From Nostoc sp. S4 (GTDB lineage Bacteria; Cyanobacteriota; Cyanobacteriia; Cyanobacteriales; Nostocaceae): a stretch of DNA of 64,000 nt. The stretch lies in contig JAQYWR010000040.1 of assembly GCA_029379225.1 (NCBI GenBank), positions 1 to 64,000 on the forward strand. Reading direction: 5' to 3'. The notes beneath the pieces are model-generated. The model was given only the letters and a program-made list of their open reading frames with translations. It searched no databases and was not told where the DNA came from. The position numbers and the translations under genes are program-made. This document shows, in pieces, positions 33,475-42,777 of the stretch. Positions within the stretch are counted from its first letter, which is position 1; every line of letters begins with the position of its first letter.

Positions 33475-34418
33475 ATTTTAGCTAGAGAGCGTCAATCAAT
33501 TTAATTTTTTAGGTGTCGCATTTGTGTTGATGAGAAAATAGCGATCGCCGCCGTTTAAAGTATCATATCCTGCCTTGACTAAGTGTATTTTACTTACTTA
33601 TAAATATACTGTCTTGGTGATAAATTACGTATGTAATATAAATACCTAAAAAATATTGTCACAAATGTGTTTGCATTCAAATAATTTGCCTGTAAATAAC
33701 GCTTATAGAGATGTTGCATTGCAATGTCTTTATATTGGAATTATGACTTCTTTTACAAAACAGTATGAAAAGTACCAGAATTCTTGCACGCCTTGGTTTA
33801 AATTGACAAATAATTAAGTACTAGCGTAATCCGATTTAATTCCTGAATTTACTTGCGTGAAAAGGGAATATTGAACAAAAAACAGGAAACATAAAAGAAG
33901 GGATAGATGTGTCCTGAGTCTTGTTCAAAAATCAAATATGAGTCTTATATAGCAGTTCTAAATCATTTTTAAAATATTGCTGCCGTTGGCTGTTGACAGC
34001 CAGTTGCTATCCTAAGGGAACGCTAAGAGTGAATAACTCTTGGAAAATACGCAACGCCCTGGCTCCTATTAACAGTTTACAGTCAACAGCCATCAATAAT
34101 ATTTTTAACTTTCTCATTTAGGATTGCTATCTAAGTTAGTAAGTTTGGACAATCAACTCACATCCAAATGTTTAAAGGTTTCTTATCATTTAGAAACAAG
34201 TCTATGGCAGTTTGCTGAATTATTTCTCCTCAGAAATTACGCCTAGCTAACAGCAGATTCAAGACCCAAAATAGCTTCTAAGATGCTATTAGCTAGAACG
34301 CAAATCAAACAGATAAATAATAGTCTGAATGATTATTGGCATAAATCATAAGTATTTTCCTTCTCTGCTAAAACCATAACCTTTAGTCAGCAACTAAGTA
34401 AAATACAAGCGGTAAATT
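33475..34418. other. Long spacer with a MITE-like element
   Basis: No gene recognised in 944 bp. It contains the family C MITE-like element (33949-34130) and, upstream of it, AT-rich sequence with one HIP1 site at 33540. The promoter of the SDR gene should be in the last 200 bp. Confidence 0.5.
33949..34130. repeat. MITE-like element, family C
   Basis: 182 bp with imperfect terminal inverted repeats of about 30 bp (left ATAGCAGTTCTAAATCA, right end read inverted ATAGCAATCCTAAATGA). Inside are a perfect 11-bp inverted repeat TGGCTGTTGAC / GTCAACAGCCA (33987-33997, 34082-34092) and a GGAGCCAG-type palindrome. Partial copies start near 37031 and 54677. Confidence 0.55.
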
Positions 34419-35237
34419 ATGAAAAACTTAGCTGGTAAGACAGTCGTTTTGACCGGGGCTTCTGGTGGTATTGGAATACATATTGCTCGTGCTTTGGTAA
34501 AAGAGCAAGCAATTGTAGTTGCAGTTTCTCGTTCACCAGAAAAGCTAGAGGAAATATGTGCTGAAGTAAAAGCTTTAGGTGGAAAAGGTATCAGCGTTCC
34601 ATTTGATATTAGCAAAGTGGAAGAATTACCAGCTTTAGTACAACAGATTCATCAAGTAGCAGGTCAAATTGATATTGTAATTAATAATGCTGCTATCGAA
34701 AAATACCGACCTTTCCAGGATTATTCATTAGGAGATATTCAATCTATATTAACAACCAATCTAATTGCAGGAATGGAATTAACCCGCTTGATATTGCCAA
34801 GTATGATAGCTCGCAATAGCGGACATATAGTGAATATTGCTTCTGGTTCTGGCAAAAAGGGAGCGCCTTACAACAGCATTTATTCAGCCAGTAAAGCTGG
34901 TTTAATTATGTGGACTGATTCGCTACGGCAAGAACTAGCTGATAGCAATGTCGGTGTATCGGTGGTATGTCCAGGATATACATCAGCTGGAATGTTTCTG
35001 GCATTTGGACTACCTGCTCCTAGTTTAGCACGGGTTTCACAACCAACCGAGGTGGCGATCGCAGTTTTGCAAGCCATTAAGCAAAACCTACCAGAAGTCA
35101 TGCTAGATGGAATTCTTACAAAACTTTTGTTTTCCAACATACAACTTTTTCCCAAATTTGGAGATACAGTTTATCAGTTGATTGGTTTAACAAAGTTGAA
35201 CAGAACCTGCGCTGAAAATCAAATGCGCGGTTCATGA
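34419..35237 (+). CDS. Short-chain dehydrogenase/reductase
   Basis: 272 aa. Classical SDR: dinucleotide-binding TGASGGIGIHIA at the N terminus, NNA motif (VINNAAIE), catalytic Tyr 155 and Lys 159 in YSASK with Ser near 142. The substrate is not predictable. The GMC oxidoreductase gene follows 225 bp downstream on the same strand and may act in the same pathway. Confidence 0.88.
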   Translation: MKNLAGKTVVLTGASGGIGIHIARALVKEQAIVVAVSRSPEKLEEICAEVKALGGKGISVPFDISKVEELPALVQQIHQVAGQIDIVINNAAIEKYRPFQDYSLGDIQSILTTNLIAGMELTRLILPSMIARNSGHIVNIASGSGKKGAPYNSIYSASKAGLIMWTDSLRQELADSNVGVSVVCPGYTSAGMFLAFGLPAPSLARVSQPTEVAIAVLQAIKQNLPEVMLDGILTKLLFSNIQLFPKFGDTVYQLIGLTKLNRTCAENQMRGS

Positions 35238-35462
35238 ATTCTCCTTTGGCTGAAACTATTTATCATCAACAGCAGTCTCAGCTTTAATTTTTACCAAAAT
35301 GGTAATTAGTCACGATAATTCGTAATTAATAATTATAATTAATTACGAATTATCGATTAAGTAGCTTGCTTCTCAGTATACTCATCTAGAGAAGCAAGAC
35401 ACGCGTAGCATCTCGTAGCTAAGGCGAGTATTACGAATTATTTCGATTATATAGAGTAACAA

Positions 35463-37004
35463 ATGACTGATACTCATTACGATGTGATTATCATTGGTAC
35501 GGGTGCTGGTGGTGGTACTTTAGCTTATCGCTTAGCAGCAAGTGGCAAGAAAATTTTAGTATTAGAAAGAGGTAGTTTCTTACCTAGAGCAAAAACTAAT
35601 TGGGATTCCCAAAAAGTCATGCAAAAAGAATGCTATCGCGCTGATGAAGTGTGGTATGACAAAGATGGGAAAGCAATTCGTCCACTAACTCACTATTATG
35701 TTGGTGGTAACACTAAAGTTTACGGTGGTGCGCTATTTAGATTTCGAGAACAAGATTTTAAAAAGGTTATTCATCAAGGTGGTATCTCTCCAGAATGGCC
35801 ACTAAAGTATCAGGACTTTGCTCCGTATTACGACCAAGCTGAAAAACTTTATGAAGTACATGGTAAGCGAGGTTTAGATCCTACTGAACCACCGACTAGT
35901 AAAGATTATTCCTTTCCACCAGTTAGCCATGAACCATACATTGAAGAGATTAATTATGCTCTAAAAGATAAAGGTTTACACCCCTTTTATTTGCCCCTTG
36001 CTATCAAACTTAATGAAGTCAATCATTATTTAAGTAATTGTATTCGTTGTAATACTTGTGATGGCTTTCCATGCTTAATTAATGCTAAAGCTGATGCTGA
36101 AATTAACGCTATACGTCCAGCAATGGCACATGCAAATCTGACATTAATCACCGAAGCAAAAGTTTTACGTTTGCACACTAATGCATCAGGTAAAGAAATC
36201 ACTGGTGTGGAAACAGAAATAGCAGGTAAGTGTGAAATATTCTCTGGAGATATTGTAGTTGTAGCTTGTGGTGCAATTAACTCCGCAGTATTGTTGCTCA
36301 AATCTGCCAATGACCAGCATCCTAATGGATTAGCAAATAATTCTAAATTAGTAGGGCGCAACTACATGATACACAAGCTTGGGGTGGTCATGACTTTGAC
36401 TACAAAACAGAATCCTACTATTTTTCAAAAAACTTTAGCAGTTAATGATTTTTATTTTGGAGAAAAAGATTTTGCTTACCCAATGGGTAGCGTGCAATTA
36501 CTTGGTAATGTTAATAAAGATAAAATTACTGCCTATGGACCACCTTTAATGCCCGGTATAGTATCTCAAACAATAGCAAATCATTCTGTTGCTTGGTTAC
36601 TGATGACTGAAGACTTACCAGATACAAACAATCGCATACGCTTACAGGGCGGACAAATTGTTATTGATTATAAAAATAATAATGATATAGCATTTAATCG
36701 TTTAAACAAGCGCTGGATTGAAATTTTAAAATCAATTGACCAACGCCATCAAAGTAGACAATTTTCATTACATCTTTTACAAAAGACAACCTTGAAAGAG
36801 GTTGCACATCAGTGTGGTACTTGCCGTTTTGGTGAAGATCCAAAAACTTCAGTATTAGATATCAATTGCCGTACTCATGATATTGATAATCTTTATATTG
36901 TTGATAGTAGCTTTTTTCCGTCTAGTAATGCTTTGAACCCATCGCTAACAATTATTGCCAATGCATTGCGGGTTGGAGATCATTTACTAGAAAGACTCAG
37001 ATAA
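35463..37004 (+). CDS. GMC-family FAD-dependent oxidoreductase
   Basis: 513 aa. N-terminal FAD site VIIIGTGAGGGTLAYRLAASG with ERG after strand 2, the GMC-type GGNTKVYGGALFRF block, and the C-terminal GMC signature HQCGTCRFGEDPKTSVLD, NLYIVDSSFFPSSNALNPS. A Cys-rich CIRCNTCDGFPC segment near residue 195 is unusual and could bind a metal or form disulfides. It oxidises an alcohol or sugar-type substrate that I cannot name. Confidence 0.85.
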   Translation: MTDTHYDVIIIGTGAGGGTLAYRLAASGKKILVLERGSFLPRAKTNWDSQKVMQKECYRADEVWYDKDGKAIRPLTHYYVGGNTKVYGGALFRFREQDFKKVIHQGGISPEWPLKYQDFAPYYDQAEKLYEVHGKRGLDPTEPPTSKDYSFPPVSHEPYIEEINYALKDKGLHPFYLPLAIKLNEVNHYLSNCIRCNTCDGFPCLINAKADAEINAIRPAMAHANLTLITEAKVLRLHTNASGKEITGVETEIAGKCEIFSGDIVVVACGAINSAVLLLKSANDQHPNGLANNSKLVGRNYMIHKLGVVMTLTTKQNPTIFQKTLAVNDFYFGEKDFAYPMGSVQLLGNVNKDKITAYGPPLMPGIVSQTIANHSVAWLLMTEDLPDTNNRIRLQGGQIVIDYKNNNDIAFNRLNKRWIEILKSIDQRHQSRQFSLHLLQKTTLKEVAHQCGTCRFGEDPKTSVLDINCRTHDIDNLYIVDSSFFPSSNALNPSLTIIANALRVGDHLLERLR

Positions 37005-37630
37005 TTAGTTAGCAAAAATTAAATATATATAGCAATTTTAAATGAAAATGTGAAAAATATTAGTGTTGACTGTTGACTGTATATCGTTGGTTTAAGACAC
37101 GATGAATCGCGTCTCTACAGATGGTCTATTTGTCACATTCTTTTTTCAAATTGGTATTCTATTTTAGAACGTCCAACAGTATTACTTAACAATCAATTGA
37201 AATTTGAGGTTACATAAAGAAAGTCCGCTTGCGCGGACTGTGGACATTGGATAAGGTTAAGTTGTCACCAAGAGTGTCTACAAGATGTTAGACTCAATAT
37301 TCATTCTTTCTTATAAAATGTGAAAAATCAAGTTAGTCAGACTAAATATTAGGACATAACTCCTGGATATAAGTCTTTTTGAAAATTTAACTAAAAATAG
37401 GTTATATAAAATTAAGTATAAGGCAGTAAGCAGAAGGAAAATTACTAACAGCAAAAGGTTTTATTGGTTTGCATATATTTAATTATGCTTCCCTACTTAA
37501 TATCCAGTATCTAATCGATGAAACACCTATTTTTCAAAAGATATATAGCAAAATATAACTTAAAATTAATCTAAAAATAGTAAGATATAAGAATTTATTC
37601 AGACATAATTAAGATATTTATGTCTAAATT
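37005..37630. other. Intergenic spacer with repeat fragments
   Basis: 626 bp without a gene. It starts with a half copy of the family C repeat (about 37031-37082, ATAGCAATTTTAAATG), followed by the small palindrome AGACACGATGAATCGCGTCT at 37096-37115 and long AT-rich sequence. Confidence 0.5.
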
Positions 37631-38611
37631 TTATTTAGTTTGAAAGATATTTTGTACCATTTTTTTGTCTACATTCGCCGCCGCTCTATCTAACTCTGTA
37701 ATCTCGCTAGCGTCTAATTTCCAACCTAACGCACCAATATTTTCCCTTGCTTGTTCCACACTCTTTGCTCCAGGGATAGGAATGGTTCCTTTACAGATGC
37801 ACCAGTTAATTGCTACTTGTGATATGGTTCTGTTTCTGGACTCTGCCACTTCTTGCAAACATGTTAAAAGCGATCGCACTCCTGGTAAAATCTGTTTAAA
37901 CAGCAGACCTCGGATACCTTTGGGTAAAGAACCCCCAACAGAGTATTTTCCTGTAAGTAGCCCCAAAGCCAGAGGACTGTAAGCAATCAATTTGATTCCC
38001 AACTCATCGCAAACATCTTTGAGTTGGAGTTGGGTAACAGGATACGTAGACAGCAGAGAATATTGAACTTGCAAAGTAGTGATGGGAACGCCTCGCTGGG
38101 CAAACTTTTTCTGTACTTGCTTGAGCCGTTTCGGGCCGTAATTGGATAGTCCTACTCCCTTAACTAACCCTTGCTCATACACATCGGCCAGACCATCCAA
38201 CAACCGCCCTTCTTGCCAAGGAGCATAATTTGCTGTAGACCAGTGCATTTGTACTAAATCAACATTTCTTCCCAGACGTTGAGCAGATGACTGACAAGCC
38301 CTTACCATTGACTGGCGTGTCCATCTCCACGGATAAGCAGCAAGCTTGGTAGCAATACAAATATTTTCTTGATTGGAACCTACATATTCTCGGTTGAATC
38401 GTCCTAAGAGTAGCTCACTTCGGCCATTCAATCTTCCAGTTCCATAAGAATCACCTGTATCAAATAAAGTCACACCGTTGTTGACACAAAGGTTAAACAC
38501 GCTTTGCAACTGGTCATCCATGCTTTCGTCATACCCCCAAAGCAATTGATTGCCCCAGGCCCAAGTCCCGCAGCCCATGTTTGGCAGGAAGAGTTTTTGG
38601 AGAGTCTGCAT
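37631..38611 (-). CDS. Aldo/keto reductase
   Basis: 326 aa. (beta/alpha)8 NADPH-dependent oxidoreductase: FDTGDSYGTGRLNGRSELLLG with the catalytic Asp and Tyr, CIATKLA with the Lys, VQMHWS with the His, and the C-terminal coenzyme site PIPGAKSVEQARENIGAL. Substrate unknown. Confidence 0.9.
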   Translation of the reverse strand: MQTLQKLFLPNMGCGTWAWGNQLLWGYDESMDDQLQSVFNLCVNNGVTLFDTGDSYGTGRLNGRSELLLGRFNREYVGSNQENICIATKLAAYPWRWTRQSMVRACQSSAQRLGRNVDLVQMHWSTANYAPWQEGRLLDGLADVYEQGLVKGVGLSNYGPKRLKQVQKKFAQRGVPITTLQVQYSLLSTYPVTQLQLKDVCDELGIKLIAYSPLALGLLTGKYSVGGSLPKGIRGLLFKQILPGVRSLLTCLQEVAESRNRTISQVAINWCICKGTIPIPGAKSVEQARENIGALGWKLDASEITELDRAAANVDKKMVQNIFQTK

Positions 38612-38692
38612 GTTTTGCTCTCTTATAGATTGCCTTAATAATTATCAGGCAATTCATTGCAACTGAGCGAAAACACTCGCACAGACTTATAA

Positions 38693-38878
38693 TCAATTGT
38701 GGAAACTTCTACGCTGCTTATGCTTAGCGATCGCTTTGCGTTTGCGCTTTTGCAGAGGCGTTTCAAAGTGGCGATGCTTTCTGATATCTGGAAAAATTCC
38801 TGCCTTAGACACTTCTCGCTTAAATCTACGTAAGGCTGATTCTATTCCTTCATTTTCGCCTACGATTATTTGGGTCAT
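38693..38878 (-). CDS. rpsU: 30S ribosomal protein S21
   Basis: 61 aa, basic, with the S21 pattern (IIVGENEGIESALRRFKREVSKAG) and Lys/Arg-rich C terminus. It lies downstream of the RNA-binding protein gene on the same strand, the rbp-rpsU arrangement known in cyanobacteria, where the pair is cold-responsive. Confidence 0.95.
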   Translation of the reverse strand: MTQIIVGENEGIESALRRFKREVSKAGIFPDIRKHRHFETPLQKRKRKAIAKHKQRRSFHN

Positions 38879-39004
38879 ATTATATTCCTACTAAGTTTGC
38901 TTGATTAGTCTGTGTAGTCAGCACTTTGTTTAACAGAAGCGTAAAAAAAAGCAGACGCCTTGTCTGCCCTCAAGACCTTAGAGTTAAATTCTTAGTTGCA
39001 GACC

Positions 39005-39316
39005 TTAATAGCGTCGAGAGTATCCACCACCACCACTATTGTTTCCTCGTCTACCACCAAAAGAACCTCCATCTGTCTTTGGTTTAGCTTTATTAACTTT
39101 TAAGCTCCGACCCATCCACTCAGCGCTATCAAGGGCTTCAATTGCTGCTGCTTCTTCAGCATCTGTTTCCATTTTTACAAAACCAAAACCCCTTACCCGT
39201 CCTGTTTCTCGGTCGATAGGCAATTGAACATCCTTTACAGTTCCATATTCTGAAAAGACTTGCCTGAGGTCATCTTCTCTAACCTCATAAGATAGATTGC
39301 CGACATAAATTGACAT
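39005..39316 (-). CDS. rbpA: RRM-type RNA-binding protein with glycine-rich tail
   Basis: 103 aa. One RNA recognition motif with RNP2 (SIYVGNLSY) and RNP1 (RGFGFVKM), then a Gly/Ser/Arg tail. It belongs to the cyanobacterial Rbp family, related to plant chloroplast and glycine-rich RNA-binding proteins, and is often cold-induced. rpsU follows 126 bp downstream. Confidence 0.92.
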   Translation of the reverse strand: MSIYVGNLSYEVREDDLRQVFSEYGTVKDVQLPIDRETGRVRGFGFVKMETDAEEAAAIEALDSAEWMGRSLKVNKAKPKTDGGSFGGRRGNNSGGGGYSRRY

Positions 39317-39783
39317 AAAATGTCTCCAGAAGCATGGGAGTGCAGAGATTTATATCCGGAGATGTCTGTAATACAAGTATATATAATAACAAACTACACA
39401 GCCGAATTCAATCTTTACTTTGACACTTTAACACAAATTCAAAGGTGAATGTTCTTAAGCAACAGAGGGAGTGGGGAATCGGGTAAGTACGGAGGTGTGG
39501 GAGGAAAAGGAGGGAAAGGAGGTGTGGGAGGAAAAGGAGGGAAAGGAGGTGTGGGAGGAAAAGGAGGAAAAGGAGGATGGGGAAGAAATCTTGCCCCCCT
39601 CTCCCCCCTCTCTCCCCACACTCCCCCATCCCCCCATCCCCCCTCTCTCCCCACACTCCCCCATCCCCCCATCCCCCTCTCTCCCCACACTCCCCCATCC
39701 CCCCTCTCCCCGCACTCTCCCTCACAGGTACATCTGTAGCGTAAAATTAATTTCCATCCGGTATTTGCTAATCCGTTGACGCC
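39317..39783. other. Low-complexity spacer upstream of ilvA
   Basis: From about 39465 to 39585 the plus strand is purine-rich (three copies of GGAGGTGTGGGAGGAAAAGG); from 39592 to 39725 it is pyrimidine-rich (repeats of CTCTCCCCACACTCCCCCAT). The two halves are partly complementary, so the region can fold into a large hairpin. No coding potential is credible despite open frames. Confidence 0.7.
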
Positions 39784-41295
39784 ATGTATTGCGACTACCT
39801 TATCCAAATCCTGACTGCCCGTGTGTATGATGTTGCCCAGGAAACACCACTGGAATATGCCCCAAATCTGTCTGCACGGCTGAATAATCAACTTCTGTTA
39901 AAACGCGAGGATATGCAGTCAGTATTTTCCTTTAAATTGCGGGGTGCTTATAACAAGATGGTGCAACTGTCACCAGATCTATTGGCACAGGGTGTAATCG
40001 CTGCGTCTGCGGGAAACCATGCTCAGGGGGTCGCTTTGGCAGCCGGGCGTTTGGGAACGAGAGCGATTATTGTTATGCCGATAACCACACCTCAAGTTAA
40101 AGTGGATGCAGTTAGAAGTAGGGGCGGAGTAGTTGTATTACATGGAAATACCTACGACGATGCTTATAGTTATGCCCGTCAATTAGAAGCCGAAAAAGGG
40201 TTAACCTTCATTCATCCCTTTGACGATCCCCATGTAATTGCTGGACAGGGAACAATCGGGATGGAAATTTTACGGCAATATCAGCAACCCATCGATGCGA
40301 TTTTTGTAGCCATTGGCGGAGGCGGATTAATTTCTGGAATTGGAGCTTATGTCAAACGGTTGCGTCCGGAAATTAAAGTGATTGGTGTTGAACCAGTCGA
40401 TGCTGATGCCATGTCTCAATCTTTAAAAGCCGGACATCGGGTGCGCTTATCCCAAGTGGGGTTATTTGCTGATGGGGTAGCGGTACGAGAAGTAGGTGAA
40501 GAAACCTTCCGTTTATGTCAGCAGTATGTAGATGAGATTATTTTAGTGGGTACGGATGATACTTGTGCGGCGATTAAAGACGTGTTTGAAGATACACGCT
40601 CGATTTTAGAACCAGCAGGTGCATTGGCGATCGCAGCTGCCAAAGCCTACGCAGAACGAGAACAAATCCAGGGAAAAACCTTAATTGCTGTAGCTTGTGG
40701 TGCAAACATGAACTTCGATCGGCTGCGCTTCGTAGCAGAACGGGCAGAGTTGGGCGAACGCCGTGAAGCTATCTTTGCAGTCACAATTCCTGAGGAACGC
40801 GGCAGTCTTCGTCAATTTTGTGAACTGATTGGCAAACACAATCTCACCGAGTTTAATTATCGCATTGCCGATGCCAAAACAGCCCATATTTTTATCGGTG
40901 TACAAATTCAAAACCGTGCCGATGCTTCAAAAATGGTAAAAACCTTTCAAGCTCATGGATTTGAAACCCTTGATTTAACGGACGACGAACTCACTAAATT
41001 ACACTTGCGGCACATGGTAGGTGGGCACTCTCCCCTTGCTCACAATGAATTACTTTACCGTTTTGAATTTCCCGAACGTCCTGGTGCATTGATGAAGTTT
41101 GTTGGTTCTATGAGTCCCAACTGGAATATCAGTCTTTTTCACTACCGCAACAACGGCGCAGACTACGGACGAATCGTTGTTGGTATCCAGGTTCCCCCCT
41201 ACGAAATGCAAGAGTGGCAAGCATTTCTGGATACCCTTGGCTATCGCTATTGGGATGAAAACAAGAATCCGGCATACAAGCTGTTTTTGGGGTAA
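39784..41295 (+). CDS. ilvA: Threonine ammonia-lyase (threonine deaminase), biosynthetic
   Basis: 503 aa. PLP enzyme converting L-threonine to 2-oxobutanoate, the first step of isoleucine synthesis. The PLP lysine is Lys 51 (SFKLRGAYN). SAGNHAQGVALAA and the phosphate-binding GGGGLISG follow. The C-terminal third (from about residue 325) holds two ACT-like regulatory domains (PEERGSLRQF, PERPGALMKF), so feedback control by isoleucine is expected. Confidence 0.95.
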   Translation: MYCDYLIQILTARVYDVAQETPLEYAPNLSARLNNQLLLKREDMQSVFSFKLRGAYNKMVQLSPDLLAQGVIAASAGNHAQGVALAAGRLGTRAIIVMPITTPQVKVDAVRSRGGVVVLHGNTYDDAYSYARQLEAEKGLTFIHPFDDPHVIAGQGTIGMEILRQYQQPIDAIFVAIGGGGLISGIGAYVKRLRPEIKVIGVEPVDADAMSQSLKAGHRVRLSQVGLFADGVAVREVGEETFRLCQQYVDEIILVGTDDTCAAIKDVFEDTRSILEPAGALAIAAAKAYAEREQIQGKTLIAVACGANMNFDRLRFVAERAELGERREAIFAVTIPEERGSLRQFCELIGKHNLTEFNYRIADAKTAHIFIGVQIQNRADASKMVKTFQAHGFETLDLTDDELTKLHLRHMVGGHSPLAHNELLYRFEFPERPGALMKFVGSMSPNWNISLFHYRNNGADYGRIVVGIQVPPYEMQEWQAFLDTLGYRYWDENKNPAYKLFLG

Positions 41296-41383
41296 GTGGG
41301 GAGTGGGGAGATAGGGGAGACACAGAGCCAATAAACACAAGGGGAATAACTCCTAACTCCTAACTCTTCACTCCTAACTCAAC

Positions 41384-41475
41384 AGTCAACAGGAGCCAGT
41401 GCGTTGGACGGGTTCCCCGGCTTGTTCGCGTAGCGTCTCCGATAGGAGAAGCAACTGGCTCTCATCAGTCAACAC
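41384..41475. repeat. Dispersed palindromic repeat (GGAGCCA family)
   Basis: Inverted repeat GGAGCCAGTGCGTTG ... AGCAACTGGCTC enclosing TTCGCGTAGCGTCTCC. Relatives lie inside 33987-34092 and at 51162-51206. Confidence 0.55.
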
Positions 41476-41483
41476 CCCCAATC

Positions 41484-42521
41484 CTAATTTCGATAACTAC
41501 CTTCCGATATCATGTTGGAGTCCCAGGTGTACAAGCCGATTTGATCGGGAACCTTAGAAAATCTCCCTGTTCGATAGCCTCTGGATAATTCATTAAGTAC
41601 CTTATTTTTAATCTCTCGAAGTTCCTGAGAACTTAGTTCTCCGTAAATTCCGGTGATTACTTCAGCGACGGTAAAAACTTTACCTGGATTTTGTTCAAAA
41701 AGAGAGGTAAGAGCATCAATTAAGAATTGACCTTCAAAACCTTTGAGCATTGGTACTGTTTTTGTTTTTGGAGGTACGAAAGCTTTCTTCTTTTTGTTTT
41801 TGATACTCCTAAAAGCACCATTGTTATTATTTGGGGTGACTAAACTTAAATCCAGAGTATAACAACCAGGTTCTTCGGGAATAATTACCCAGTAGCTCCT
41901 TTCTCTGCCTTGGGTGAGGGAAGATTGAACTCTACCTTTAACTACTTTAAACAGATTAGGATCTAAGTCTCCATAAAGCGATCGCACGATGAAATCGATA
42001 TGACATACAGTACCTGCCTGCTCTTGCAATAGCTGCTTTATGGCTTCCATTCGAGACAGAGATTGATACTGGGGTAGCATGGGGATTTCAGACACCTTGG
42101 CTGAGTTATCGTTGTTCTCTGTAGGTGCTTGTATTGGCGATGTAGTTGAAAGTTGATTTGCTTTTGCGTCAACAACACCAAAGGAATTATTGACTTCAAC
42201 ATTGTCTAAGTCTTTTTCTTCTGACTCTATAGACTCAACTAAGTTGATTGGAGAGATGTCCTCATGGGGTGATAAAAAGCGCACAGAACCTTCTGGGGAA
42301 GAGTTGGAGGTTTCATCCACTGCCTTAAGTCTTGATATATGCTTGTTAGCATCAGAAAAAGACCAGTTAGATAACAACGCTTCTACATGATCGAGTTGCG
42401 ATCGCGCTTCCACGAATAAACGTTCGTACTCTTGTGTAAGGCGAGCATAATAGTCTCGTAATTCCAATAGTGGCGAGAGAAAAGTGCCTGGAGGTGGTTC
42501 TAGTTGTCCTTTTGAATTCAT
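41484..42521 (-). CDS. Conserved cyanobacterial protein with two winged-helix-like domains
   Basis: 345 aa. A short coiled coil (about residues 20-50) and a low-complexity linker are followed by two similar helical units (about 150-215, MEAIKQLLQEQAGTVCHIDFIV; about 265-335, FLIDALTSLFEQNPGKVFTV) that look like HARE-HTH/winged-helix folds, each ending in a Tyr-containing strand (GCYTLDL, GLYTWDS). Possibly a DNA- or RNA-binding regulator. It is encoded 10 bp downstream of the zinc-ribbon gene. Confidence 0.55.
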   Translation of the reverse strand: MNSKGQLEPPPGTFLSPLLELRDYYARLTQEYERLFVEARSQLDHVEALLSNWSFSDANKHISRLKAVDETSNSSPEGSVRFLSPHEDISPINLVESIESEEKDLDNVEVNNSFGVVDAKANQLSTTSPIQAPTENNDNSAKVSEIPMLPQYQSLSRMEAIKQLLQEQAGTVCHIDFIVRSLYGDLDPNLFKVVKGRVQSSLTQGRERSYWVIIPEEPGCYTLDLSLVTPNNNNGAFRSIKNKKKKAFVPPKTKTVPMLKGFEGQFLIDALTSLFEQNPGKVFTVAEVITGIYGELSSQELREIKNKVLNELSRGYRTGRFSKVPDQIGLYTWDSNMISEGSYRN

Positions 42522-42531
42522 AACGCTTTAA

Positions 42532-42777
42532 TCAATTTAAATCGGTGTCACTTTTATAAGACATTGGTCTGGGTTTAGCTTTGTGAGATGCTGGTTGGGA
42601 TTTCTTCGGTGGTTGGGGAGGGCGACATCTCTCACAATATAAAGGTCGAGGTCCATAAGTTTCACGTTTTGTTACCTCGTTACACTCTTTACAGACAAAC
42701 TGGAAAACACGAGTGTGAATCTCTCTTTTGTGCGCCCTGACAGTATATTCCCTAACATCAATGAATTTACTTGCCAT
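42532..42777 (-). CDS. Small zinc-ribbon protein
   Basis: 81 aa. Two CxxC pairs (CKEC, then CERC 16 residues later) form a probable zinc ribbon, followed by a Pro/Lys-rich tail. It lies directly before the winged-helix-like protein gene and is probably cotranscribed and a partner in nucleic-acid binding (inference). Confidence 0.7.
   Translation of the reverse strand: MASKFIDVREYTVRAHKREIHTRVFQFVCKECNEVTKRETYGPRPLYCERCRPPQPPKKSQPASHKAKPRPMSYKSDTDLN

Noticed and set aside
39408..39891. Overlapping ORFs upstream of ilvA
   Set aside because: Low-complexity repeats open in several frames on both strands.
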